From Areca catechu (lineage: Eukaryota > Streptophyta > Magnoliopsida > Arecales > Arecaceae), in assembly GCA_021397845.1 (NCBI GenBank), contig JAHSVC010000034.1:992001-1056000 (forward strand): a stretch of DNA of 64,000 nucleotides, in the 5' to 3' direction. A model generated the notes under the pieces. The model saw only the letters and a program-made list of their open reading frames with translations, had not been told where the DNA came from and ran no database searches. A program made the translations under genes and the position numbers. Below are positions 22,321 through 33,450 of the stretch, piece after piece. Within the stretch, counting starts at the first letter, position 1. Every line of letters begins with the position of its first letter.

Positions 22321-24159
22321 TTAATATGTGAATGTAGGTCTACTCATCTTAACCTCATGGTCAGTACTAGGAGGATCGATAGGTGCAAGTCCTCGGGTAG
22401 GCGGGATGCTCCTAGATAGTGGAGAGCCTTCGGGAAGGTCTTCGGAAGAAATCAGATTGACTCCAGTCTTCTTTTCCTTAAGGCTGCTAGATCCCTTCTT
22501 GATTGGGTCCTTGGGTTGGACTGGGTTGATGGTAACCTTCTTCCCTTGGTGGAAGAAGACACAGGTATTGGATCGACCATAAAGAGTGGCATCATGGTCG
22601 AAGAGCCAGGGTCGCCCTAAAATAATGCTACCCACACCCATAGGTAAGACGTCACACCAAATCATTTCTTCATATGAACTCATCTTGATCTTGATTTGGC
22701 ACCTAAATTTGATTGGGATGGAGGTCGAATCTATCCAAGAGACTTTGTAAGGATTGGGATGGGGAACTGTGGTTAGTCCTAGGGATCTGACAGTGTTCAG
22801 GGAAAGGGCATTGACACAGCTTCCACTATCTATGATGACCTTACACACTTTATCTCCTAGCTTAATTAGGGTCTGTAGGATATTGGTCCTACGCCAGTCC
22901 TCCTGTACTATGTTTTGGGCTAGGATGCACCTTACAACTCCTAGATGTTCTTCTGGCTCACAGAACTCTTCCTCTCCCTCATATTCTTCCAACAATTGGT
23001 TCTCAGGGTCATAGACGTCCTCTTCTGGCTCAACAGTGGGTTCTGGTTCCGGCTCAGTCGGTTCTTCTATGAAAAGGGCAGGGGTGGTGCACTGACTAGC
23101 AAAGTGTGCAGGTTTATGGCACCTAAAACAGTTACCCTGGGGGTTAGGTCTTCTCTGGACTTCAACAGGCTTACCCTTGTCTTCTCTACTGTATTGGGGT
23201 CGACTTGGGCTAGGATGACTGGGACCAGGTCGAGCTAGGCTGGATTGATTTGGATCAGATCGGGTTGGTCCTGGTCGACTTGGGTAGGCCGGGTTGTATC
23301 CTTGGGCTGGGCTAGGTCGGTTCTGGCTCCTAAAGGTCTCAGGTCTTCTATAGGTGGGAGCTCTCTGGAATCGCTCACAGGTCCTAGCGATTTGGTAGGC
23401 TTCTTCTAAGGTTCCGGTCGACCTAAAGTAAAGTTCTCTCTGGATGTCTGGGTGAAGGCCAGCCCTAAACCTAGACAGGGTTACATCAGGTGACTCGATA
23501 ACCTTACACCGCATAACATATTCGTCGAACTTCTCGATGTACTCAGCCACACTCTTACTTCCCTGAGTCAGGGTTTGCCATTGGTCCAATAATCTCTGGG
23601 TGTAGGATTGGGGTAAATACTTTCTCCTAAGCTTTTCTTTCATCTCCCTACAGTCTATTACAGGAAAATGACCTCTCTTCTCCATGTAGTTCTCAACACT
23701 ATTCCAGAACAACCTAGCTTGCTTAACCAACCTAAGTTTGGCAAACTTAAACTTGGTTCTATCAGTCATGGAATACCAATCAAAATATTCCTCCATTGCA
23801 GACTCCCAATCTTCATATACCCTGGGATCTAGACTCCCGTCAAAGGTGGGTGCTTCAAGTTTAATACTTCTAATGGCTCTCTCCTCAGGGTCCTCTAGAT
23901 GGGCTCTTCTGGGGTGAGTATTCACAAAGGGGGTGGGGTTTCTTCCAAACTCATCCTCAAAGAAAGGGTCTTGTTGCGGGATCCTCCTAGGGTGAGGGGA
24001 TGCAGGACCGGCTTCAGATTGGGGCTTAGCATTTTCTTCTAAAGGTATGAGTCTCGCCTCTACTTGGTCAAGCCTATCATCTAACCGGGTGCTTAACTGA
24101 GTTATGGCTCGAGTCAGGGATTCATTCATGGTTGCAAGCTCAACACGAAGTTGGTCCAT
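22321..24159 (-). CDS. gag: C1 gag-protease polyprotein
   Basis: Uninterrupted 612 codons. Residues 1-50 form a coiled coil (LATMNESLTRAITQLSTRL). The capsid region follows (about 95-270; APTFDGSLDPRVYEDWESAM, then YLPQSYTQRLLDQWQTLTQG). A basic Pro/Ser/Arg linker leads to a zinc knuckle CFRCHKPAHFASQC near residue 340; its spacing is CX2CX4HX4C, but the usual glycine before H is alanine. An acidic stretch EEYEGEEEF comes next. An aspartic protease follows, with active site IIDSGSCVNALS (about residue 440) and ILGRPWLFDHD (about 515). The frame stops at TFTY with no RT after it. Start: first ATG, 147 nt below the leader module. Product would assemble particles and process itself. Confidence 0.9.
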   Translation of the reverse strand: MDQLRVELATMNESLTRAITQLSTRLDDRLDQVEARLIPLEENAKPQSEAGPASPHPRRIPQQDPFFEDEFGRNPTPFVNTHPRRAHLEDPEERAIRSIKLEAPTFDGSLDPRVYEDWESAMEEYFDWYSMTDRTKFKFAKLRLVKQARLFWNSVENYMEKRGHFPVIDCREMKEKLRRKYLPQSYTQRLLDQWQTLTQGSKSVAEYIEKFDEYVMRCKVIESPDVTLSRFRAGLHPDIQRELYFRSTGTLEEAYQIARTCERFQRAPTYRRPETFRSQNRPSPAQGYNPAYPSRPGPTRSDPNQSSLARPGPSHPSPSRPQYSREDKGKPVEVQRRPNPQGNCFRCHKPAHFASQCTTPALFIEEPTEPEPEPTVEPEEDVYDPENQLLEEYEGEEEFCEPEEHLGVVRCILAQNIVQEDWRRTNILQTLIKLGDKVCKVIIDSGSCVNALSLNTVRSLGLTTVPHPNPYKVSWIDSTSIPIKFRCQIKIKMSSYEEMIWCDVLPMGVGSIILGRPWLFDHDATLYGRSNTCVFFHQGKKVTINPVQPKDPIKKGSSSLKEKKTGVNLISSEDLPEGSPLSRSIPPTRGLAPIDPPSTDHEVKMSRPTFTY

Positions 24160-25036
24160 GTCTTCGATAGGGGTTGAGATGATGGGTGAAAAAGGGCTCC
24201 TGATCTAGTGCACATGCAAACACACAAAACGGTACTACGGTGTGCTAGACCTAGGAGATCTCACTAAATGAAAAGTCAAGAAGATGAACCTGGTAGTAGT
24301 AACTTAGCACCTGGCCAGGTAAGCGTAAGGTTAGTGGAGGTTCCTCTTTGCTTGCCTAGACACCAATCTTGCAATTGGCCAGGTAAGCAAACCAACCCAC
24401 TTCCCTTCGGGACCTAGTCCCTGAACCGCTTGCCTAGACACCAGCTACACAAGCACACACTTCCAAGCAATCCAGCTTGGCCCGACACTTGGGTTGACCC
24501 GACTTTGTGGGTGTCCCTAGCTCACTAGAGCAGATTAACGTCTAATTGATTTTAGTTAATGGCTAGGGCTCGAAATGCCGGGTGGTGGTTTTTGGGCTAG
24601 GGACAGGTTATGAACTCCTGACCCTATGTTAACTTGTCGCTCTTAAGTGTTTTATGAACAATGTATGCACACAAATGTCCAAGAAAATGATTTAATATTT
24701 TTTTTTTTTTTTGTGTCTTCCAGATGTATGGATGCTAAGCAAAATGTAAAAATCTAAACATGAACTAAATACATGAACTAACTAAATGAGACAAGAAAGA
24801 GATGCTTGCTGAAACTGCAGGCCCGAGATTTTCTCAGGTGGTTTTTCGGCTTGTAGAATTTCTACAGGCTGAAATAAAATCTGAGAAAATAAAAAAAAAA
24901 CTCTCTAAATGCAATAGATCCAGCAAAACAAAAATGAAACAAAATAGAGATTCCTACAAAAAGGAAAAAATTAGAATAGCAGACTAATTACGAACTGGAC
25001 AGAATGCAGAAACTAAATGCAAGAGCACTAGTCCTA
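24160..25036 (-). other. C1 untranslated leader
   Basis: Between PBS and gag. Contains the shared leader module at 24306-24445 and a poly-T run near 24697-24712. The ORF at 24802-24987 on the plus strand has no recognisable motif and I do not count it. Confidence 0.6.
24306..24445 (-). ncRNA. Shared leader module, C1 copy (candidate structured RNA)
   Basis: Minus-strand order: TGTCTAGGCAAGCGGTTCAG, CCCGAAGGG, TTTGCTTACCTGGCCAAT, a six-base loop, ATTGGTGTCTAGGCAAGCAA, ACCTCCACTAACC, ACCTGGCCAGG. CCAAT/ATTGG (24363-24378) forms the inner stem and TTGCTT/AAGCAA (24348-24353, 24385-24390) the outer. Compare 3590-3740, 35966-36105 and 61596-61740. Confidence 0.55.
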
Positions 25037-25054
25037 GCCTAGGCTATGATACCA
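25037..25054 (-). other. C1 primer binding site (initiator Met tRNA, one mismatch)
   Basis: The minus strand reads TGGTATCATAGCCTAGG five bases after the LTR end; consensus has GAG where this has TAG. The spare copy inside the LTR is the perfect TGGTATCAGAGC. Confidence 0.7.
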
Positions 25055-25059
25055 AAAAA

Positions 25060-26917
25060 TGATGGGGGAAATAACGCACGCTCTGATACCAGAAAATGAT
25101 GGGGAAAAAAAGAGCAAGCAAAGATGATGCAAATATGATTATATATTTTTTTAGGGTTTTATCTTTGGTTCCCGATTGCAAGCAAAGAGAACCTAGGATA
25201 ACTGAAAGAAAAGAAATCTACGCTAGCAGATCAATCCCTAAATAAATGATAGACCAGGACCCCGAGATTAAGGAACCCCGGGATTAGGACTAGCTCATAC
25301 ACCCAATACCTACATAGGAGATGGGGATGCAAACCTTTCAAATTCTGAAGCGCCTGGTGCAGAGATCGCTCCACTAGACGGATGCGGCCTGGATGTCCGA
25401 GCAATCACGCCCGTGGATGCGCCGGTTCTCGATCATGTGGCCATGATGGCAAGAAAACCCATCTCCGATGTCTGTAGCACCGAGAAAGACCTGTAGGCAG
25501 CAAGAGAAAGAACGGTTAGCGAAGAGGTGAGAAGTGTTGAAGTTGAAATAGGGTTAGGGTAGAGGAACAGGGCTTCGAGCCAGGTATCCGACTGGAGTCC
25601 AAAATCGAAGTTGATAACTTGGGACCTCGCACCCCGCGACGTCCCGGAGGACGAAGGAATATGGCCTCTTACCACACGACGCCCTCAGGCGAAGTAATGT
25701 GGCCTCTTTCCACGCGACACCCTCGGGCGAAGGAATGTGGCCTCACACCACTCGACATCCCTGGGGATGAAGGAAGCTCTCACTCAACCTTGCCTAGGGA
25801 CAAGGATTGAAGAAGAGGATGGAACACACAAGCTTTCTTTCATTAATCATCAATAATCTCTACAAGGAGAGATTGGGTCCCCTTTTATAGACACCCTAGA
25901 GTACATTCAAATTTCAAATGAAAAAAACCATTCAAATTTTGAACCAAAAATACAATCCAAATAAAAGTGGTTCCCAAAGCTTTGGAGGGAGTTCTTCAAG
26001 GCCGACCAAGAGGGGAGAATAATGGCATGGCAAGATACAAGGCTTGGGGAGGGGAGTTTATCCTTTTGACTTCCTTATTTGCTTGCTCAGTTTGGTAGAA
26101 AACTTGAAGTAGGGCAAGCTTGGAGGGATGTGTCCCCTTTGGAGTCTTCTTCCATACCTAGGTGGAGTAATTCATTGCCGACCAAGGGAGAAGAAGATTG
26201 GGTATGGCGTGATGCTTGGCTTGAAGAGGGGGCTTGATGCTTGGCCTTCCTTATGTGCATAGTTTTGGAAAGAAGCTTGGATGGAGGTAAGCTTGGTGGA
26301 ATGTGTCCTCCAAAATTTCTTCTAGGCTTGATCCTTGGCCGACCAAGGGAGAAGAAGATTGGGCGTTGCACATTTGATGGCTTGGCATGGGGAGTGTGCT
26401 CCTTGGTCTTCCTTTCTTGCATGAATATTTTAGGAAGAGGACTTGATTGGAGGGCTTGCTTTGTGGCTTGAATCTTCAACAACCCAAATATGATGGCTCA
26501 TGGCATGATATGGGGAGGGGATAATGGAGGCATGTGGAATGCTTATGGGGCGCCTCCATGCTTCCATTCTTGGATGCACAGGTGGCATTTATGTGGCACC
26601 ATGCAGCTGATGAAGTGGTAGTGTCAAGTCAAAGCTTGGTCCACTAAAATGGGCTTGACCCAAAGGACAAGTTTTCTCTCATTGGGTTGGGACCCAAAGT
26701 TCAGACAGACCCAGATTGGATTAAAATAAATTACAGGACTCAAGTTGACCTAATCTTGACCCAATTGGTCAAGGTACAAGATTTAGACTTGGCTCAAAGC
26801 AAAGATAATTACAAAATTAAAGGCTTGAAGCCTTATTACAGGACTCAATGGGTAGAACCCTAATTAGAGATCCCCCGAAGGTTGAAGGGCTCAAGTCAAA
26901 CCCTGATGCCCACATCA
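25060..26917 (-). repeat. C1 5' LTR
   Basis: Matches 19589-21453 end to end with scattered substitutions and small indels. PBS-like duplication at 25060-25096, TATA at 25879-25889, tandem U3 units 26000-26480. Confidence 0.9.
25879..25889 (-). promoter_or_regulatory. TATA box of C1 5' LTR
   Basis: Minus strand CTATAAAAGG, in the LTR that would drive the C1 genomic transcript. Confidence 0.65.
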
Positions 26918-26922
26918 CACAA
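26918..26922. repeat. C1 target-site duplication, right copy (CACAA)
   Basis: Identical to 19584-19588 and directly outside the LTR. Confidence 0.9.
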
Positions 26923-27232
26923 GCTCTTAGGTGGATAATGGCAGGGGCCTACTCCTATGCCCCAAGGCATCAGTAAGCCTTATCGATCACTGGAGGAGCA
27001 CTCGGCCATAAGCTCTCAGGTGGATAATGGTAAAGGAGAACTCTGATATCCTACAGCTTCAACGAGTCTTTCCAATCACTTGGGGAGCACTCGGCCACAA
27101 GCTCTTAGACAGACAATGATAAAGGCCAACTTCTATGCTTCAAGGCATCAATGAGCCCTGCCAACCACTCAAAGAGCTCTCAGATATAAACTTCTAGGCC
27201 TAAAAGACCCTAGGAACACTTCGAATGGTGAT

Positions 27233-27242
27233 GCTATAAAGG
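27233..27242 (+). promoter_or_regulatory. TATA box of T1 LTR
   Basis: GCTATAAAGG, about 530 bp before the inferred LTR end and in the T1 transcription direction. Confidence 0.55.
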
Positions 27243-27773
27243 TGCACCCATCTTAAATCCCAAAGAAGCAACTTCTAGACATTCACCACTGTGACCTCTA
27301 CCACATGACCAACTCCCTGTCATGTTTCAAAATCCATAATCATTGCCAGATCTGGATGAATGGAGAAGGCATGCCCGAATTCCTTGTAGCTTGGCCCTCC
27401 ACTTAGTGAGGCATGCAACATGCTCAGCTAAGCGATAAGAATGCATTTAAAGAAATAGGATGTTGCCCACAGACAAGGAAGTCCATATGACATGAGGAGA
27501 GCCCTGCCATCTTTTACTAGACATAATAGGATCTTGGTTGGGCTATCCTTCTAAAATGGGGACTCTAGGTAGCTCCCAAAGGTGCACAAGGTCTCCCGCT
27601 TACACTCCCTCACTCTTGGTATCCATACTGACTTGAGTGTTGAAGTGCTATAGCCAAGGCCACCCCTAATGAGGCTTTTTTCTAGGTTAAACCTTCTGAA
27701 GCCCATTCTGCATCATCCCCTCATCATCTCTACAACTTTTACTAACTCCAGCAACCCCCTTCAGTGCTTGATC

Positions 27774-28480
27774 AATTTTGGTACTAATAGATTAGAGGAA
27801 GGGCCTGAATATTTATGGAGGATGTAGCCCATGAGGCAGGAAAGCCATGTTGCTCAAGAAGATTGCCTCCCATTGTACCAATACCACAGTTTCATAGCTA
27901 GTGAAAAGGGTTGCGGGGAGCCAAGCAAATGATCTACCTTGCCCTGCATTTGTAAGAGCCTCACTGCCACCATAAGTAGTGGTGGTGGATCTAGATCGAT
28001 TCAACTTGCTTGTTGAACAAGTCTAGAATCTAGTGGCAACCATCCAAACTATCCAGGCTATCCTTGCACTATCTTTAATGACACCACTCCTAATGGTTAT
28101 GCCATGCATAACCTATCAACCTCTAGCACTACCCATACTTGTGTCACCACTAGTGATGCAACATCTGGTAGCTAGAGCGGCACCTCCACCACTAGAGAAA
28201 CCACATCTCCCTCTGAAGAATCTTAGAGGGGCCACTCATCACTGTAGTCATGGTCTCAGAAGTTCAGTGGCAAGGAGACAATGTCCTAAAAGCCCTTGGT
28301 TAGAGCATGACTCCACACCTGATCATCAATCTCTATAGCAATCAGAAATCCTGGATGATCAGATCTTGACATCGATTGGAAACTCAAGAAAATGATCAGC
28401 GGATCAAGGTGATCCATAATCTTTCTTCAATCTTGAATAACGGGATCAGCAATGAGCCACTATTTGATGACAAGATTATG
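27774..28480 (+). other. T1 PBS candidate and leader / gag N-terminal region
   Basis: GGTACTAATAGATTAGAGGA (27779-27798) occupies the PBS position. Its GAGGAAGGG core also occurs in the T2 candidate PBS, which supports a shared primer I cannot name. The rest shows no motif; the open stretch 28033-28338 looks like degenerate N-terminal gag but I cannot confirm it. Confidence 0.4.
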
Positions 28481-29345
28481 CAGGCATCACTTTCTCGACA
28501 CTTCAAAATCTCATAGCTTGAAAATTATGACAAAATCACCAACCCCGATGACCACTGGCAAGTTTTAGAGCAATGATGCTCCTCCATGGGGCTCCTGATC
28601 CAATCCTCTACCGATCTTTCCACTTCACTTTTAAGGGAGCGGCTCGACACTGGTACTCAAACCTAAAACCAGGATTAGTATACTCCTTTGAATAGTTGAG
28701 TCAGGAATTCATCAAACATTTTGTTAGCAGTTGGAGGCCACAACAACATTCAGACTTTCTCCATAATCTCAAATAATAAGGAGAGATGATGCGAACCTTT
28801 ATGAGTCACTTCAACATAGCTACTTTGGGAATCCATAATTTGGAACAATTGGTTGCTATGTTAGCCCTGGTGAAAGGATTGCCAAAAAATAATCTTAAAA
28901 AGTCATTGGCTAAGACTTATCCAAAAGATTTTGTAGGAATGTTAGCTTGAGCTGAAAAAATATGCTTAGATAGAAGAAGATTTTATGATGGAAAAACATC
29001 TACCCCCTCCTACATTTGGGGGAGATAAAGAAACGCAGGGATGTGAACTCTCCCAGAAGCATGAGGGAAGTGCCCAGCCTTGCTCCAGATCTCCACTAGA
29101 GAGGAATAGATTTTTCAAAGATCGCCGACCTATGAAAGCTTTTCAAGCATCGCCACTAGAGAGGTTCTATACCTATACTTCTCTAAATGCACAAGGAAAA
29201 AAATGTGCTAATGGAAATCGGAAGGCACATCCTAAAGCCTCAAAATACATGAACACCATTGGCAAGGAGGAACCAAAATAAAATTTTCTTATACCATCAT
29301 GACCACGACCATGATACTGAGAAGTGCATTTAGCTATGAGATAAA
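28481..29345 (+). pseudogene. gag: T1 gag (Tat lineage)
   Basis: Several frames together read FHFTFKGAARHWYSNLKPG-like (28620-28680), LSQEFIKHFVSSWRPQQHS (28693-28755), LVKGLPKNNLKKSLAKTYP (28869-28925), then PLERFYTYTSLNAQ with a preceding FQAS (29135-29190) and HFRDHGHDTEKC-like zinc-knuckle remnants (29290-29330). These are the ordered landmarks of Tat gag. An open stretch covers 28985-29281. Many frameshifts. Confidence 0.75.
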
Positions 29346-30090
29346 ATTGAGGAGCTAATTAGGTAGGGTCATATTGATTGATTCATTCGACAATAGAGAG
29401 GACCAAGAGAATGGCCAAGATCGCCATGATGAGTTAAGCAACCATACCCACTTCCACCCTCGAAAGGAGGTGATCCCATGCCATCTGGACAAGTTGGAAT
29501 GATAGTTGAGGGGTGCAGCCATCCCATGCAACCAACCAAAAAATGAGTAACACTGATAGTTTTTTTTTGAAAGAGGATGATGATGGTGTTCAGTTTCCAT
29601 ATAATGATGTGGTGATGGTAACTTTGAACATGAAAAATTATAATATATACTGCATCCTCATTCATAATGAGAGTTCGATAGATGTATTGTACTAAGATGC
29701 ACTCTTGAAAATGGGAATATCACCAGAATGACTGATTCGATGAATTCCCCTCTGATAGGATTCATAAGAGATGCCATCTAGGTAGAGGAAATGATTATCC
29801 TGATTATGAGAATGGGACATTACCCTCTATGATCAATCACTCGGATAAATTTCCTGGTCATTCAGTCACCTTGACTTACAATGCCATCCTCAGGTGACCA
29901 GGACTTAACATTTCGAGTCGTTGTCTCCACTTACTACCTAAAACTAAAATTCCCAACAACATATGGGCCCAAAGATATCTACAGAGACCATAACCTAACC
30001 TAATGCTACTACCGCATTGAACTTCAAGGAAAAGAAGCTACTGAAGATTGTCTTATTGAAGGCCTAGATGCTCAGGATGACCAACCAAGC
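29346..30090 (+). pseudogene. T1 protease region
   Basis: FLKEDDDGVQFPYNDVVMVTL followed by a CILIHNESSIDVLY reading (29565-29695) is the Tat protease block, normally ending VDNGSSADILY. The catalytic position reads HNESS, so the essential aspartate is lost. LLPKTKIPNNIWAQR-type readings follow to about 29980. Confidence 0.7.
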
Positions 30091-30975
30091 AACGTGGAAA
30101 ATTAGCTGAGGATCTCATTCCTGTATTCTTGATCGAAGGGAATCTAGAACATACAGTTAGGATCAGCTATAACTTGGATCAGGTAACTAGGGATCAACTA
30201 ACCTTGTTTTTATAGGAGAACACTAATGTATTTACCTGGGCACCAGCAGATATGCTAGGTATCAACCTTTCGATGATGGTACACTAGCTAGAGGTGGAGC
30301 CTAAGCACCAATCCTTTAACCAAAAGAAGTGGAGTTTCATAATTGAGCACCAAAGGGCTATAGTCAAAGAGATCGACAAACTACTCAATGCTGGTTTTAT
30401 TAGGAAAACCACCAATCCAAAGTGGATCACAAACCCCATCACAGTGAAAAAGATGAATGACAAATGATGGATCTGCATAAAGTTCACCAACCTAAACCAA
30501 ACATGCCCGAAGGATGGCTACCCGCTACCTAGAATTAATCAAATGGTGGACACCATTTTAGGCCATGATCTCTTTAGCTTCATGGATACTTTCTCTGATA
30601 CAATCAAATCTGGATAGCTCCTGAGACAAAAAACTGCATCTATCAATATCTGAGGGCAGTTTTGCTACAAGGTTATCCCATTTGGTCTAAAAAATGCAGG
30701 AGCTACTTATCAACACTTGGTGAACTAGATCTTCAAGGAGCAAATTGGGCATCACATGGAGATATATGTGGATGACATGCTCATCAAAAGCAAAATTGCC
30801 ATAATCCATATTAATGACCTCCAGGAGACTTTTGATACCCTCAAGAAATATCAAATGAAGCTAAATCTCACCAAGTACGCTTTCAGGATGGCCTTCAACA
30901 AATTCTTTAGCTTCATGATCTCCAACAGGGAGGTGGAAGCTAACTGGAAAAAATCAAGACCATTTATGACATGAG
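30091..30975 (+). pseudogene. T1 reverse transcriptase
   Basis: Blocks in order: QENTNVFTWAPADM-like (about 30210-30250), EIDKLLNAGFIRKTTNPKW (30369-30425), KFTNLNQTCPKDGYPLPRIN (30481-30540), YKVIPFGLKNAGATYQHLVN (30668-30727), and the catalytic MEIYVDDML (30756-30782) with LKKYQMKLNLTKYAFRM (30840-30890). This wording is Tat-clade. Single stops interrupt near 30465, 30615 and 30728; 30756-30974 is open. Confidence 0.85.
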
Positions 30976-31692
30976 CCCACTTAAGATGGTTAAAGATGTC
31001 CAACGTCTCACTAGAAGGATTGCGACCCTTATTAAATTCATCTCCAAGATGGCCACTTGCTGCCTCCCATTCTTCTAGACTCTAAAGCACCCAAAAGATT
31101 TTTGGTGGATAGAAGAATGCCAAAGAGTTTCGATGATCTCAAAATTACCTCAACCCCCCACCACTATTGGGGAGGTTAAAAATTGGCAAAGAATTATTCC
31201 TATATTTGGTGACTTCTCCCTCAGTAATGAGTGCAGTGTTGATCCAAGAGAGGGATAGGATTCAGAAACTCATCTCTGTAGAATCTTGGGAGATGCAGAT
31301 ACCCAGTACTCCAAGCTAGAAAAGCTGGTGTATTTTCTCCTCATTATTGCCTGAAAGCTTCACCCATACTTTTAAGCTTACACCATCATCTTGCTGATTG
31401 ATTAGTGCATGAAGAATATCCTCCACTGACTCAACACATCTAAACGTATCACCAAATGGGTGATCAAGCTCTTGGAGTTTGATATCAAATATTAGCTTTG
31501 ATCATCGATCAAAGCCCAATATTGATCGACTTCCTGGTCGAATGTACTATTTCTAATGAGCCAGTGGAGCTAGAAGCAATGGAACCATTGGAGCTGATAT
31601 TGGACACCCCTCCAAACCTAAATGATACCTAGAAAATATGTGGACAAATCATCCAACCATAAAGGATCAGGGGCAAGAGTGCTCGTCATCAA
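30976..31692 (+). pseudogene. T1 RNase H, truncated by C2
   Basis: The connection region reads NYLNPPPLLGRLK-like near 31150 and LFLYLVTSPSVMSAVLIQER (31194-31253). The dual-RNase-H region ends in SGARVLVIN (about 31670-31695), matching the GSGAGVLL block, where LTR C2 starts. Integrase should follow; a Tat integrase C-terminal half appears at 40649. Confidence 0.7.
31688..31692. repeat. Presumed target sequence of C2 (ATCAA)
   Basis: Five bases before LTR C2. The partner duplication is not found, because the other end of C2 is missing. Confidence 0.35.
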
Positions 31693-33064
31693 TGATGCAG
31701 GACTAATTATGCATGCCAATTATTTTTTATGTATTAAGCATTAAGATAAGAGTTTGTACCCCAAATTTCAAGCCAGGATATTAAGCAAGGAATTCTATAG
31801 AAAATCTAAAGCATAGGCATACAGTAATAAACCCTAAAAATGAAGAAACAGGACCGCCAAGGCTGAGAAGCCCTGGTTAGGACTAGCTCTTTTGCAATAC
31901 CACTACCAGAGGAGTCTAGGGGATGTACCTAGCAGAGATTTGAAGATCGATCCATGAAGAGTTTGCTCTACGATCTTGGATGCAGTCTGGAAAATAAAAC
32001 TATCGACCCTACGGATTTGCGGCTTTCAATCCAATGGCCCGAAAGATAGTCAGATGGAATCCTTAGAGGAAGAGGGTTAGATCGCTGAAAGAAAAAGAAG
32101 GAAAGGAAGGGAAGGATGAGGGGTGGCTAGGGCTTTTGGTTGGAGGGCTTGGAGGCAGGGCACAGGGGTTGGGATCACACAGATACCCTTCACACAGAAT
32201 TCACACATAAATCACATAGAATTTTGAGGAAAACTCAAGAGAAATTCATTCAAAATAATTCATAATAATTGATCAAAATACATGAGAGGGGGGCCTTTAT
32301 ATAGTCATACAAGCTTGGGCTCCAATTAAGGGCATACAAGTAAAACCCTAAGTATCCTTTTCCCACTCAAATACATGGAGATCTTCTCTCCCAAATAGGT
32401 TCAAACTTTCTCTTCTCACTAGGATTACTCCTCTCCTTCTCTTTGACTTGGTCTTGGCCAAGGGAGGTGACCATAAGTGGGGCGCCCAAAGGGAGGTAAT
32501 CCTAAGGGTGGGGCGCGCCAATTCATGAAGGCTTTGGGCTTTGGGTGGCCCACTTCAGTGCTGGGTTGGTTCTAGGGTTTCTTCCGGTTGTCCTTCTCTT
32601 GGCAGGCTGATGTAGTGATGATCTTCAAGGTCCTTCTCATGCAATCCAAGGTGGCATATCCAAATATGACTAGGACTCCTTGAAGTTATCAAGTTATCAT
32701 TCGGGTTGGGATCCATTTGTGTCTTGAATCTTCTCTTGTTGGACTGGACTCAAAAAAAAATTACAGGACTCACAAAACTCAAAATTAGCTCAATATGAGC
32801 TAACTTGACTTACAAGACTCCAAATGATAAATGGCTCAACTGAATTTGACTTGACTTATCCAAAATCGTAATGGTATAGATGACTCTAAATACAAGACTC
32901 AAATACAGAAAGGCCCAAAACAGGACTTAGGGACCAAAATACAGACTTAAGTGGGCTAAGCCATTATTACAAAATTGGACTCAATTACTCAAAACATTAC
33001 TAAGATAACCATTGAGGGTTAAAAAAGCCTCTAACTTATTCAGGTGCCTTTGGTGTCTACACCA
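31693..33064 (-). repeat. C2 3' LTR
   Basis: TGATGCAGGACTAAT at the left (compare the C3 LTR end, which in reverse reads TGATGCGGGACTAAT) and GTCTACACCA at the right, before the polypurine tract ATTCTCCCGGG (complement). TATA motif at 32294-32304. Confidence 0.8.
32294..32304 (-). promoter_or_regulatory. TATA box of C2 LTR
   Basis: Minus strand CTATATAAAGG. Confidence 0.6.
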
Positions 33065-33192
33065 ATTCTCCCGGGATGGAAGGAACTTGACTCCATCGGG
33101 TAAGGATCGCTCTGGCTCTGGTATCACTAAAGGAGGTCTGGGTTAAGGCGCTGCAAGTCCTCTCGAGTAATCCATGAATCATCAGATTCTGG

Positions 33193-33450
33193 TCAACCTT
33201 GCCAACGGACCAGGTAGCGTTGATAGCCGTAGCCCTGGGTCATGATAGCTTGATCATCTAGGATATGCTTGATCCATTTTCCTCTTTCAGGCCAATTTAT
33301 AGGTGGACACTCTGGGTTAGGTTCACTCTTAAAGGATGGAGTAGGTCCAAAATCCTCACTAGGAATCACTGTCAGTTCCCTATACTCAACCAAGTCTGCA
33401 ATATTGAAGGTAGAGCTAATGCCCAAATTCGAGGGCAGACTAGCACATAG
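33193..33450 (-). pseudogene. C2 integrase C terminus with chromodomain
   Basis: Open for 77 codons: GISSTFNIADLVEYRE (end of the integrase GPY/F-like region), a Pro/Glu-rich linker, then WIKHILDDQAIMTQGYGYQR and YLVRWQG, the chromodomain beta strands, where the family motif is YLVKWKG. The third segment (ESDNSW) runs into the damaged end near 33180. Family role: targeting of integration to heterochromatin. Confidence 0.75.

Larger units (their letters stand above)
19589..26917 (-). mobile_element. C1: nonautonomous chromovirus derivative (gag-protease plus chromodomain remnant)
   Basis: A 7.3-kb element with two LTRs (19589-21453 and 25060-26917), TG..CA termini, matching CACAA duplications, PBS, leader, an open gag-protease ORF and a polypurine tract. 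On the minus strand gag-protease is followed by about 0.45 kb of noncoding stub and then the integrase C terminus with chromodomain. There is no RT, RNase H or integrase core. The two LTRs differ by several percent by eye, so it is older than Angela. It would need pol from a relative. It resembles the TR-GAG class of nonautonomous plant elements, but retains protease and a chromodomain. Confidence 0.85.
26918..27773 (+). repeat. T1: right part of Tat 5' LTR
   Basis: Continues the 91-bp array (units near 26918, 26990 and 27080, with GAGCACTCGGCCAYAAGCTC and GATAATGGTAAAGG). Then a TATA motif GCTATAAAGG (27233-27242) and an R-U5 region ending CTTGATCA (27773). The first array unit lies left of C1, so C1 inserted in this LTR. 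Confidence 0.6.
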
